Positions 1 to 13,085 of a stretch of DNA of 64,000 bases are shown here, piece by piece; the stretch's first letter is position 1; every line of letters begins with the position of its first letter. A program made the position numbers and the translations under genes. The DNA is taken from NCBI GenBank assembly GCA_013433145.1, contig CM024168.1, positions 15,430,868 through 15,494,867 of the forward strand. The letters run 5' to 3'. This stretch comes from Ascaris suum (Eukaryota; Nematoda; Chromadorea; Rhabditida; Ascarididae). A model generated the notes under the pieces. The model did no database searches, was not told the DNA's origin, and saw only the letters and a program-made list of their open reading frames with translations.

Positions 1-1070
1 TCATTCGGCAAAACATATTCCAAAAGGTGTCGATGCAATCAGAAATCTCATCGCTTTCATACAATCGACTCTGCCGTCAAGCTAAATTTCAATAGCGTCT
101 AAGTTTATGAAAGCTTTCAAAGTAATGAAATATTTGATGCATTATCTTGCTGCTTGATATTATGAAAACAATGAAACATACGAATACGACAATAATAGTC
201 GTTGAAATTGAATTCGGAATTAATTCACTCGTAAAGTTGTGCATATCAGATAGAATCAGAGTTCATTCATAGAACGAACTTTAATCTTGCTCAACTTTTG
301 TCCATCATTTATTTCAGTGGGAAATATCGCATTCATATAATATAAAAACTCCTCTATCGACCTCCAACGATATTCATCGATCAACTAAATAAGTTAACTG
401 TAAATGATAAAATGAAGGTGAAGCAAGTGGAAAATTCTTTCCGTAAAGCTTATATAATATGCACTTTTACGCTTCAATCAATAAAGCTGAACATTTACGC
501 AATTTTCCAAAAACAACGATGAAATACTTAATGATGACTTATATTATGGAGTAATTTTGTTGCTTCAATTCTCAATCAATAATGTGTAGTCAAAAATCTA
601 TTGTTCAGGCTGCAAAATAATATTTACTAAATACAAATTCATAGCTAATTTTATGCATCGTTATCTTATTCAGCAATTGAGATATCACATAATAAAGAAA
701 TCGGCTCTGAAAGCCTAATTATTTGTTAAAGTCATTAGATGTGCTGCTTGTGAGTTCCGTTGTTAATGGATTGCAGCTATCGAAGCGATAAAGTGAATGC
801 CTATTCATAAATCGGCAGAATCCTATCATAATGCGCCTATAGTTATAATTTCTGAGATATTTTATGAAATTTTCATTCGATATTTCTATTACAATGCCAT
901 AGATCAAGTGTTGCTGTAAAATGAAAGCATTTTAATCACTAATAAGCAGCGGATGGATATTTTCACTAAATGCATTGACCCTAGATGAATTTTCTCCGCA
1001 GCGAAATTATTTCCTTGCAAAACGTTTGGAAGCGATGCTATCGAGCGAAAGTTTTATTAGTCCATTTCTA
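1..1070. other. AT-rich sequence without a recognised gene
   Basis: Only short chance open frames occur here, with no splice-bounded exon chain, no RNA gene and no transposon motif that I could recognise. It borders the large pyrimidine repeat that begins near 1075. Confidence 0.5.
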
Positions 1071-1074
1071 AAAA

Positions 1075-1488
1075 TTTTCTATTTTTTCTTTCTTTCTCTT
1101 TCTCTTTCTCTTCTCTTTCTCTTTCTCTTTTCTTCTCTTTTTCTTTCTCTTTCTCTTTCTCTTTTCTCTTTCTCTTTTCTCTTTCTTCTCTTTCTCTTTC
1201 TCTTTCTCTTTCTCTTTCTCTTTTCTTTTCTCTTTCTCTTTCTCTTTCTCTTTCTCTTTCTCTTTCTCTTTCTCTTTCTCTTTCTCTTTTTCTCTTTCTC
1301 TTTCTCTTTCTTCTCTTTCTCTTTCTCTTTCTCTTTCTCTTTTCTCTTTCTTTTCTCTTTCTCTTTCTCTTTCTTCTCTTTCTCTTTCTCTTTCTCTTTC
1401 TCTTTCTCTTTCTCTTTCTCTTTCTCTTTCTCTCTCTCTCTTTCTCTTTCTCTTTCTCTTTCTCTTCTCTTTCTCTTTCTCTTTCTTC

Positions 1489-1520
<32 letters not shown>

Positions 1521-1591
1521 CTCTTTCTCTTTCTCTTTCTCTTTCTCTTTCTCTTTCTCTTTCTCTTTCTCTTTCTCTTTCTCTTTCTCTT

Positions 1592-1622
<31 letters not shown>

Positions 1623-1739
1623 TTCTCTTTCTCTTTCTCTTTCTCTTTCTCTTTCTCTTTCTCTTTCTCTTTCTCTTTCTCTTTCTCTTTCTCTTTCTCT
1701 TTCTCTTTCTCTTTCTCTTTCTCTTTCTCTTTCTCTTTC

Positions 1740-1782
<43 letters not shown>

Positions 1783-1885
1783 TTCTCTTTCTTCTCTTTC
1801 TCTTTCTCTTTCTCTTTCTCTTTCTCTTTTTTTCTCTTTCTTCTCTTCTCTTTCTCTCTCTTTCTCTCTTTCTCTCTTCCCTCTT
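1075..1885. repeat. (TTTCTC)n pyrimidine tandem array, about 0.8 kb
   Basis: The plus strand is almost pure T and C. It is built from hexamers TTTCTC with interruptions such as TTCTC, TTTTC and CTCTCT. Because the unit is six bases, long open frames appear on both strands (Phe/Leu/Ser on one side, Lys/Glu/Arg on the other), but these are a by-product of the repeat and not genes. Homopurine-homopyrimidine tracts of this length can form triplex (H-DNA) structures; that is known chemistry and was not observed here. The true length may differ in the genome because such arrays collapse in assembly. Confidence 0.97.
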
Positions 1886-1889
1886 CTTC

Positions 1890-4800
1890 AACTGATTGCA
1901 AAATATTAAAATGCATCTATCAATAAATATTAGGTGATGTTTGCATAAGAAGCACCAGAGAAAAAAAAATTTTATTAGCTAGCCGAATGCAATATGAACG
2001 TTCAAAATGTCATAATTGAATTTTTCATTTCTATTATCAATTTAGGTCGATCAAATGCATTTTTTTAAAAATTTCATTATTGCATTTCTAAATCGCCTAA
2101 AAAGAATTTATTGCATTTTTTGCAATAAAAAAAAAGCGCATATTAGCAATTCGTGAGTTATTCGGAATTGCGTTCCCTCGTTAGAGATAATTAGATGCTA
2201 AATATTTTGTGCATCATATATGAGCGCATAATGATTTCCATTGTATATTGATAGAATGCCGAATTGCAAAAAAAAAAATCTTACTTGTATGAAGCAGAAA
2301 ATGCAATAAGAAATGTATTGCTAAATCGAGTGATTTTTTTTAAACGGTTTTGATTTTATTTATTAATCGCATTTAATATTCAAACAAATATTATTGCAAT
2401 ATTTTTGTCGGAAATTATAATTTTTTTCGATAATTTTTTGAAAATATTGTCATTGCAATATTTTAATATTCTTTTATTGTTGCTTTTATTTTAATTTGGA
2501 AATTATATTACTAAAAATTTTGCTATAATAGATCAAAAATTAGAAATAAAGCTTTTTTTTTCATTGTTGTAAACTGGAAATAGCATCATCATGGGAATAT
2601 AAATGTACAATTTTATTATCGTTACCATAGTGATTGAGCTGAAATTGCCGAATAGTTAGGCGGATAGACGCATATACTACATTTAACATAATAGAGTATT
2701 AGTACACCTTAAAAAAACTTGAAAAAAAACACTATGAAGTCACTTTACACTATTTATTGTACATTTATTTCATGAAACGATGCAAAGAATTTGTGCATAT
2801 ATTCCTATTATTCATGAAACAATGCAAAGAGTCGAAAATTTGTGCACTATTCTCTAGTGGTAATTATGTTCATTTTCTTGAAGTATATTCAGTTTTTCGA
2901 TTTGTACAATTACTATTAAAATAGATAAAACATGCTAAAAATGTCGATAATTTTATATTCGACAGATATATCGTCTTTTTTTTTTGCAGATTAATATATA
3001 AAAATGTATTCATTTTATTTTCTGCGCAAATTTTATATTCGAGTGATTTTATTTGGATGCAATGAGTGCATAAAATCCAGAGTGCATAAAATACAAGAGT
3101 TTTTTTGTTCTAAAAGGTCTTTTACGAAAGCAAAAGTCAATAATTCCGGTGGGAAGAAAAACGATTTTTGAGGTGATGAAGCATACTGAACTAGGCCTAG
3201 CTGGATCATTCAAAGGAAACACCTCCCTATTTCTTCTTCGCCTTTATCTATCTCGCCATCTCAAAATCAGTCTCTTCCAGGGGAATTCTTGTTGATCCAT
3301 CTCTGGTAAGCGGCTAACTAGACTAGCCAAGTTGCACTTCTACATGGTGAACACATGAAATGTGTGAAGAATGAGGAAATGAAGGATCGCTTCTGATCAA
3401 AAAGAAAAAAATTATGTGTATTCCTCGACTAATAATAATAAGAATAATGCAAGGTTTCGAGCGTCAAAAATGCCATATAGAAGCTTTTTTTTAACAAAAA
3501 TGGCATTTAAGATTCTTAGAAAGAAAGACTATTTATCATAATTTTGCGCATTTATATATAGCCCTGAAAAATCATACGGGCTCAGTTCTAGATCAGCTCT
3601 GATCTCAGTTTCTCTTTTTCCTCTCCTTGTCTGTTCCATCTTGCTCGAGGCGTTTCCTCGCATCATGGCTTTTGGCTCGTTGGTGTCACCCTATCATACG
3701 TGCGGTTATTTAATGTCGAAAATGAAGCTAGATAAATTTCTGAGTAATTTGCATTAATTGTAGCTAAACGAATATTATTGTCTCGTGGGAAGTAAATCTT
3801 TTTTATATCTTATATCGTCAACACTAAATCCACTGTGGAAACAATTAGAAAATTTGAATCTCTATTGTCATTGATGATTATTTTTGACGCTTTCCAAATG
3901 TAGGAAAGAAAATAAAATTTGGAATTCAAACGTTTGAAAAACTTCCTCGAAATATTTCACTTATTTATTGAATTTTTCTCTCTTCTTTTATATAAAAATG
4001 CTCATTTTTCAACTGTCTAGACCGAAGAGTGAGATGAAGTTAAAACATTAATCGAGAAAATTACGAATGTTTGAAGAGAGCGCATTATTGTGTCTTTTCA
4101 ATTGTAGCCAATTAATTCTAAAAAATCGTTGATCATATTCTATGCATAGATTTTTATGAATTTATTTTCGAACGTTATAACCATAAATGTCCTCGAATGT
4201 TTTTTTTCCGGAAAATTCCTGTGCTAAAAATGTTTTTTTTTCTTGAAGAAAAAAATCAGTTATACCCAATAGCCATCATTGAATTTGCCCTTATTTTAGA
4301 ATGAAAAACATATGGCAATCAAATAAAATGATTAAATTGTTGGAGGAGAAAAAAAATTCACTGATTTAACAATTTCATATAATAGCTTCGATACGACGAA
4401 TCTGAAACCTAGAGGGCAGTGATGTTTGAACTTCGAAAGCGACATGTCATTTCCAGCGCAATCTATTCATAGGCAAACTGTTCGAGTATTACTGCTATGA
4501 GCATTTCGTATTCAATCTCATTATCGCAAACGTGCGTTTCGATTAGAGCTTTAGACGCTTAACACAAGTTGAGAGAAGAGACGGATGGATAAGTGAAAGT
4601 GAAAGCGAAAGTCATCGAGAACGGATTTTTAGAGGCTTATTTGGATGGAAAAACTTCGACAACTGATAGTGGAACATTTTGTGCAACCTAGATCCTTTTT
4701 TGCGAATTTATTTTTCGCCATAATGTTGAATTCTCATAAGATATATTTTAAAATGTTGAATTCACAAGATCATTGCACGTTTTTGAAAAATATGGGATAT

Positions 4801-7800
4801 TGAATGTTCGTCTATCGTCTATCAGTGAGCGTTTGCTTCTCGTTTCATAATCGAGTTTTTTACAGGTGCAGTTGTTTGTCGCCAGTATCGCCTTTACATG
4901 ACGCTATGGCGCCCAAAAAGTACATCAAGGCGCCATCCGTTCATGTCCGCTGAGTTGAAGTGGCGACACGGACACCGTACGAGTGACCAAATCTTTTGCA
5001 ACTATAAAGAATGAGCAAATAATGATCGAAACGTAGAAGCTCGTCATTTTATGAAAATGAGTGATGAGAGTTTTCAGACATGGATAATATATTTGTGATG
5101 GTGTTTCTTTAAATAAGCCAAGCCAAATGGATCATAATATATTTTAGAAAGATTCTGTATCAAATGAAATCTCTCAAAAATTGGCGATTTTCACTGTGCA
5201 AGAATTGAAAATTGCGGAAGTTGAATGGGATTATTGGCCACTAACAATGAAGAAAAATGAACTCAAATATGCAGAAATCTCTATCCGATAAACGTTTCGA
5301 AATTTCAACGAAGAACTGAAGAGAGGGAATACGGGAATTGAGAGAATACTGAGCGCATATTGGAGAAATCGCACCGCACACTTCCTCTAAGAAGATGAAC
5401 GTGCAAAATTCGGCGCATTTTTCTTTAAAAAGACTGAAAAAGAAAGACGCAATTTCTCATTTAGAATGAAATCAACTTTCGAAATTTTATTTCGAGAAGT
5501 GTTATATAAATTGCAAAAAGTTTTCTTTTATTATATTAGCGGGCTGAATAATGCGTTAAAGACGGGTATTCGACGAGGTTTGATAGAAAATTTCAACTGC
5601 ACCAATAATGAAACGAGTAAATTGCTACCAATTTATTGTTTATCATATCATAAAACTATGTTGTGTTTATGTGTTAAAAATTAAATTAAGCGATATTATT
5701 ATGTGATAGGATTGAATCGTCATCATTCAAACAACTATCAGTGAATCTTTTATTGCTTGTTATAGTGAAATGAGCTATTCGATCAATAATTATAATAAAT
5801 ATAATTTTATGGGCGCAAATGTCAGCCCGCAGAAAATGAAAAACGAAATAATAGGATAGTTTTTTTATGCTCTTCATCGTGTAGAATTCAGAGAATGTCT
5901 GCTATTGTTCACTCTTTTCTAATTAAATCATTCAATGAGAAAGATGATGAAAAAGAAATTTCGCACCATAACGCTAAATGGACTTGCTTTTATGAATTTC
6001 TCTTCGAGATTTTCGAAAACAATAATGAAAGATTAAAGTGAGTTGAATTTAATGAGCGAATAATAGAAATGACTGTAACAATAATGAACGGTGAGCTAGA
6101 TTGGCAACATGTGGACACAGCAATGAAGAAACTACAAGAATCGAGAAAGAATAGAAACAAGACAAGAAAGATTTTAGGAATGGAATTGATAAAAGAATAG
6201 AAAAAAAAATTGCATTAATTCGACAAGGATAGGCAGAAAATTTGGATATAATTTGATATTGAGAGGAAGGTGAGGCGCTTTTTCCTAATAAAGAGAAAGT
6301 GCGCTAACGACTTCGTTAGGATGTGCGCGATTAGCGACGATTCGACCGCTCTTCACAAAATCGATTGCAATTCATTTTCATAATTTGAGACATTATATAT
6401 TAACAAGATTCGAGACGAGCGAAAGACTTAAAAAGTTCTAACTGAAATAAATCTATTTTCATCATGTCGTAATAATCATTGAAGGGAGAAAATTAGTTTT
6501 TTTTTTTTTAACGCATCGGAACTCATCAGAACCCATTCCATTGATTATCGATCTGATGGCATCGATTTTTGTATGGTATCCGATCGATAATAGTAAAACC
6601 TCAGGCCCACCTTGATGTTACTAGAGCATTCTGAGAAGCCATTAAGATAATCGGGTAACGATCGCAATCGTAGAGATTGCCTCCTGTCAAGGATCTGTAT
6701 AACACGGATATGACTTCCTCTCAAGACAACAGTAAACGGAGCGAGTATCGAATCGCAACAAAACGAGTGACACGATATGCGCTTTTCCGGTTCGGCTTAG
6801 CGAAATAATAAGCTCCAAAAATTGAAAGCAATAACGAAACGTTTTCTGTAATGCGTTCATATTTTAAGTGATTTGTTCGCCTATTCAAAACTCTTTGCGA
6901 ATGTTTCTTTTTTTTTTGAAGCCGAAATTGAATTAAAATATATAAATTTTCGTCCAACATATAAACCCGTAAAACCCACAAAATGTATGCGAATTTTTTA
7001 GCACAAATCAATGACTCTAATTCGTTCAATGTAAATGAGATTGAAAACTTTTGTGGATATGAATTATACCAATAGTTCATAAACTATCAATCGGATTTCA
7101 TTGCTCTCACTTCTTGGGGTATCCGAATTGAAAGCATTGAGAAGATAGACTGAGACACATACATAAGCACAGGCATCAAATCGCCATAATCAGCGTTGCA
7201 TATGCAAATTTGTAGAAATACCAAACAAGGCAAACAAGGCAGTCTTTAACACTGAAATGTGCAATGGGCGGTCTTCGAGCACATAATCCATGTTATCCGG
7301 AAGTTCACAGCCATAACGCAAATCCAACCAGTGATAATTCGAGCAGATCTCGATAATATCCTCTTGCAATGTAGACCAAGTTGAAAACCGCCTTAATGTT
7401 CAATGTTTTAAACGTTTTCCAACACTTTGAGACAGCCAACGTAATTTTTGAGACAGCCATATTCTACTGGATGACATTTATATATCAGCTGATGTATGCA
7501 ACTCATGCATACTTCTATTGGCCAATGCGCTTTGCAATATTTTAGGCAATCTTTAATATTAGATTAAAGGAAATATTTGACATCCACGTTAGAAATTTAT
7601 TCAGCAAAAAAAAAAATCCCGAAATTTTCAATTTTTCTTCTCAATCAGTGATGTGCAAATTTCATAGCCAGACTAGACTATTTTATAAATTCATCTGCAT
7701 TTCAATGCATCTCAATCGTAGGCGATATTACAATCTCATATAAGCAAAGGCCAACTGTCTAATTAAATATAATTTAGCTCTACAAATGACTCGTTGATGA

Positions 7801-9165
7801 GGCTGAATTCGAATTTGCGCACTAGTAGTTTTCCCTCTTCCCTCATATAAATAAGACAATTTACACAGACGATTTGGTGACCATCTCGAATATTTATAGA
7901 TTATAATGGAAAGAAATGGAAGATTGAAGCAATTTTCGTCAAGCACATCAAACTCAAATGCGTATGTTAAGAGTGCATATTTGACAAAAATAAACAATAA
8001 AGTCCGTCGAAATTCTGTTGCCAGATGGCTCAAAACTCTTAACTTATAAATGGGAACAGGTACGCTTAAGAGGATAAAAAAAAGTATCCCATTATTCTAT
8101 GGCTATTTGCAAACTCATGATAATTGCGTAGAGTTTTATTGAGAAAAAAAAGTCGAAAATTAGAGGTCATTTTATTCTATGCGTTACTTTCAGATATAGA
8201 TGAAATAATAAACGTTACCCTTACAATGTTTCAAGGCTCATCAACGCAATGAAGCGCTAGTTTTATGAAATATGTTTTTACGAACAAAAAAAGAAGTCAC
8301 ATACAATGTAATATGCTTGCAGATTACTTCTCAAATGCTTCGATGGAAGTTAACACAAAGTACTATCAGTTTTTCCTATACGCTACCACAAGAATTTGGC
8401 TTCTGTTGATATGAAAGCTGACTCAATTCTAGAGCCTATTCGTTAGCCTCACCATGTTTCACTCATACAAGATGGTAGAGCATCATTATTTCTAAAATGC
8501 ATTGCAAAGGTATTCTCATTGTGGGTTCTCTTTTCCCTCTGTTGTTAATAATACTCTCATCCCCCCCCCCCCCTCACCTCCCTCTCCTCCTTCCTTCTTG
8601 GAAGCAAGCATTCATTCCAGCTTTGCTGCAGAAACCAACCGCAACCTTAGTAAAACCTATCGCATGATAAGATTGATTTCTCCGTTTGAAAGTTTCCGAA
8701 GTAATCATCAGAAATGCATTAATGGGTCATTTTACGCAAACAGCATTTTGAACCTTGGTCAATTTGGCTTCAGCGATTGTTAGCGTTGCAACGAATTTCT
8801 TGCCTAGGCTACTGTTTACTTCCGCCGATTATGGGAATTTAGATCAAAATAGATTATGTGCAAGCATACCCATCATGAGAAGTTGCTCTTGAAATTAGAA
8901 AAAATATTACACTTTTTTTTAAAAGTGTGTCAAGGAATTCTTTTGTGAACAAAGAGTTTTCACCACAAGAACTATCCTCGATCTTGTTTTGTTCTTCATA
9001 TAAAATAACGAAATTCCCGATAAGAGTAATAATCTCGTTGCTGACGATTTCATAATTTATCTCGATGGCATGATCTTGCATACAACTTCCATATTCTGCA
9101 AAAGGATGACCTTAATGTAGTTGCCGAATGGTCGAAATTACTGTGATTAAATGTCTCTCATGAAA
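1890..9165. other. AT-rich intergenic desert
   Basis: No exon chain or recognisable protein was found on either strand. Open frames such as 6721-7080 (minus) and 7728-8033 (minus) are of a length expected by chance in DNA of this composition and show no family motif. Small structures are present: a near direct repeat around 2769-2847 (both copies contain TTCATGAAAC), a short GC-richer patch at about 4870-4990 with an ATGGCGCC/GGCGCCAT inverted pair (4906-4936), an inverted pair ATTATCGATC/GATCGATAAT (6544-6591), and a poly-C run near 8561-8574. Confidence 0.5.
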
Positions 9166-9169
9166 AATG

Positions 9170-9968
9170 TCAGGTGCTTCGGATCAACTATCGGCATCGA
9201 TGCTTTCTCAAGCTGGGGCGTGAGGTTTTCTTCACTACTGATCGATTTGCCACGTCGATATTATCACTGATTCTAAACTTCAATGGAGATTACCATTGTT
9301 CCACTATTGCCAAAAGTACTTCAAAATTACAAAACGTGTTCACCATGCTTTACATTATAGATTATTGAGCATTACCGAATTGCCTTCATTGCCTATTGTC
9401 AATCCATTCTGGAATATTGCTCTCCTGTATGGTATCCTTGTTCGGTTTTTGATATCAGGTTCTCAGGGAATGACCGGAAATGCCGTACCTGTTTTGCCGA
9501 GTCATGATCCACACAATTCAAATTACACTACCAGGCCAAAAATCTTCAACGTGAAATCATCGTGAACTTTGACTTGGTTTTTTTAATAAAATTGTATTTG
9601 GCTTTTCCGACATTCCGATGGCAGAAATATTTCAGTTTGCTCCCACTCATCGCCGACGTACTCGTCAGCTTCGGCTTGCCAAGAGATGTTTTGGTACAAA
9701 CAGTGTTCTGGATAGTCTCCAGTTTCGTGTTGTACAAGTATGGAATCTGCTTCCCGTCGATATCGTTAATGCACCCACCTCCATCAGCTTTGGAGCTACG
9801 GCTAAGTCGTTTCGATCCACACAACGCCCTGACGTATTATATATCTATTCGCCTAAATTGTAGCTCTGTGAACGTTTCGCACCCTAATGCTATTCAAGCT
9901 GACACACTTTCATATATTCAGCCATTTCGGGATGCTGAAACAAATAAACAAATAAACAAATAAACAAA
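9170..9968 (+). mobile_element. Decayed 3' end of a non-LTR (LINE-type) retrotransposon
   Basis: The translated plus strand contains the reverse-transcriptase thumb signature ILEYCSPVWYP (about 9400-9432). Further on, about 9631-9812 reads FAPTHRRRTRQLRL...FRVVQVWNLLP, the pattern 'RRxRxxxL...FxxRVVxxWNxLP' that closes many jockey/CR1-like reverse transcriptases. The pieces sit in different frames and are broken by stops, so the element is dead and 5'-truncated. It ends in short tandem AAATAAAC units (about 9938-9968), the simple-repeat tail expected at the 3' end of such elements. Clade assignment (CR1/jockey-like) is inference from these motifs only. Confidence 0.8.
9938..9968 (+). repeat. 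AAATAAAC tandem tail of the LINE fragment
   Basis: About four copies of the octamer follow directly after the reverse-transcriptase-like stretch. Non-LTR elements that end in a microsatellite rather than poly-A use such tails as part of their 3' end, so this marks the insertion's right edge and its plus orientation. Confidence 0.8.
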
Positions 9969-11740
9969 ATTAATCAAAGCCATGTGGAGGTATCACCCGG
10001 AAATTTACATTTTTAACGCAGTTTAAGGATAGCCACCCGAAATAAAAGTATATCTCTAATTTGTTAGGCGCCTTTTGATGTTTTACTCTTTTGATACTTT
10101 ATATAGTGACATATTATGCGATAAACTTAGTTGAAAGCAAAGCGAAGTGCTTCCACGAAGATGAAGGGGATGGAGCGGAAAGGGGTGTCTGCTTTAAAGT
10201 TCATTAACTCCTATGTGTAGCTAAATAATTGAAACTTCGTGATACAAGTAAGAATTTTATCACGAGGAAAAAAAAGCAATGAAATAATGCAATCCATTGA
10301 ACGCATAAATTAAACACATCAAAACGAAAAAGTAAAAACGATACGAAATGCAAAACTTTGGTTGATAGAGGAAGTGATTTATTTAGTCGTCGATTCTAAA
10401 ATATCCGATATATTTTCGTAGAAATTCATTGATCCGACAATGTCGCAGATATGTTTAAATGCCATTAAACCATAAGCCGTAACAATTCAAAGAACGAGTT
10501 CGTTGTAAATTTTTATTACTCGTAAATTGGAAACCATTTTCTTATAATGGCTCTATCATAAAGTGCTCTTCATTTGATCGTATTTTTCCTGCTTTCGGTT
10601 TTTTCTATTTTTGAATATCTTCATAAAATTGAGCGATATCAAAATTTAAAGCTTTAACGGGTGAAGGAAAAAAAAAGAATTAACTTCAAAGAAGTGCAAT
10701 TTTCCATAATAAAAAAAAAAGATCCACTCTATCGCACCACAATTATTCAATAAAAGTCTCTTGCATTCTCTTTAATCTCAATAATCTTTTAGCATGCTGT
10801 GGATTGTGTGGAACGATCTCATATTTCAGTATGGGAAGAAGGAATAGCCATATATAGTTCGATTAATAAATTATCGATTTTGCATTCGAAAAAAAAAAAT
10901 GAAAGGTGAAATTCATAATATTCCAACCTAAACGAACCATTTATTTTTGATGAGTTATTAATCTTATTTTCAACTTTATTAGTACATTCAAATCTTCCAT
11001 CTAAATACATTGCAGTAATTTTTTATGCATAAGCCTAAATCTCTCATTACTACGACCGTTTGTGGTAAAAACAACCACACCTGGATGACAATTTACATCA
11101 GTTGTCCAGGTATTTTTTTAAAGAAATCTATTTTCGTTGAGGCGCTAAATGCGAAGAGATAAGCCTTTAACAGTCATCATCATTTAAATACAATTGAAAT
11201 TAATAGAGATAAGAGCTGATATTATCAGTACAAAAATTAAAAATTAACAATAAAAGATCTTAGCGCGGAGCTATAAAACTTCAGAGAACACTCACCGTCT
11301 ATTAAAATGCCATAGAAATTGATATAATCGTTAAAATCTAATAGCGATCTGATGAATGAGACTTTATTTATTTTTATAGGTAATCGTGATTATTTTTGTT
11401 CTTGAAAAAGAGCTAATATTAATTTCACAATAAAAAAAAAACCCAACACCTTCCAGAAATCGAAATATTTTGGTTTTATTATAACTTTCTTATTTGCTAA
11501 TATTGTCAATAAATTTATGCATTAAAGCATTTTTGCACTAATTCGTTCCCTATTTATAAAACTATGCTGACTATTCTTTAAAAAAAATAGTTGTGAACGC
11601 AAAATTAACGATGAGAAAATTTATCGCTCAAAATGAGCCACAAAACGATGAAAATGCAAATTCTTTTCTAAGCGATAAGAGAACGATTAAACAAAGTGAA
11701 TCCAATTTCTCTATCCTCATAGTGGATTACATCATCCGCA

Positions 11741-11836
11741 TTTTCTTAATCCATAATATAGAATTTTTTCCTACCTTAATATAGAATATAGAATTCCTTA
11801 ATAATATAGAATTTTCTTAATCCATAATATAGAATT
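11741..11836. repeat. Short direct repeat pair
   Basis: The same 25 bases, starting TTTTCTTAATCC, occur at 11741-11765 and 11812-11836, 71 bases apart. Related AATATAGAAT words lie in between, so the segment looks like a small, decayed tandem duplication. Confidence 0.7.
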
Positions 11837-13053
11837 CGGAATATTTGTATCGATCTAATGAGATAATATTTTTAAAAAAAACTATGGTTTAAAAGAATTT
11901 CTTTTTAAACTATGAAAAAAAAACTAAACAAAAACGATTTATTAGGATTATCACTTGATCATGTTTCGTTCTCATAGAGGCGAATGAATTTCCCAGAAAT
12001 GCGATATATTATAACTATGATTACCCAAAATAGAAAGTTAATATGTTCAACTACTTTGCTGGAGAAAGGATGGAATAGAGAGAGAGAGAGAGGGAGGGAG
12101 GGACGAAGAGATTTCTTTTTTTCGTACGAAAAATTAGGAAGACTTTTAATCAAAAACTTTCGCATTGATCGCATTCTCGAAATTCACATCCCATAAACGT
12201 TTATATGATTTCAATATTTCTAACAAAGAAAAAAAACATTCTTAATAAATGCCCTCAAGTTAAGCGCTGCAAAATTTTAGCAAATTACTTCACCAATATG
12301 AAAGTTATTTCAGATGAATTCCATCGTGGAAAAAGTATAATTGTATGGTGAAATGATTGAAATGATTATCATACTGTTGGCAATCCATTTCAAACTGGTT
12401 TAAATAGCTTTGTAGAAATTAGTTTCGAAAGAAAACAATTGAAACAAATCAACGAATTGGCTGACATCAAATATGCTTTCATATTTTCCTCAGAAAAAGC
12501 ACAAAAGAGCGCTTTTAAGTACAAAATATTAGCCGACAACCTACCGTTTTAAACGAAATGCAAAATCGGGAAAGCACGCCAAGCACTACCTTTGAGCGCA
12601 TTTCAAAAACATAATCATCACATTGCCATTTTATATCAACTCATAAAAATTATCCTCTTTTAAGTTTCTTTTTTCTTCTTCAATTCTGTCAACGATTATT
12701 TCCACCATCTAAGCCATTCCTTATATAACGTTGCCGAAATACAGGTGCCAACCTCTCCTTCCCTTCTCTCTTAGTATCCGCTGGACACATATTCTCCACC
12801 CTCACAAGGTATGGCAAATCTTCGTAGAGATGAGAGGCAACGAAGATATACCAGCTATAAATTCCACTTATGAGGAAAACGAGAAGGATATCCAGAAAAG
12901 AGAGCGAAAAAAATCTTATCACTAGTGCCACAAAATATTTTGTTTTTAAGCATGCGTGTAAATTTAGCAGATACGAATAACTGTGAAAGAGTAAACAGGG
13001 CGTGAACGTCCTCGATGGGAATGGTGGCATTCAAGCGTGCCCGTAAATAAACG

Positions 13054-13085
13054 GGAAGAATGCAGTGGTCCACCTGCATTCTTCC
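13054..13085. repeat. Perfect 12-bp hairpin
   Basis: GGAAGAATGCAG (13054-13065) pairs perfectly with CTGCATTCTTCC (13074-13085) across an 8-base loop. A second 7-bp stem, GCGTCTC/GAGACGC (13117-13139), follows. There is no T-run typical of a terminator and no matching RNA family that I can name. Confidence 0.7.

Noticed and set aside
975..1916. Three long open frames (about 270-306 codons) of Phe/Leu/Ser or Lys/Glu/Arg repeats
   Set aside because: They are created on both strands by the (TTTCTC)n array, whose six-base period avoids stop codons.
6721..7080. 119-codon minus-strand open frame
   Set aside because: About one frame of this length is expected by chance in 64 kb of this composition. 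It has no motif, splice context or coding-like codon use.
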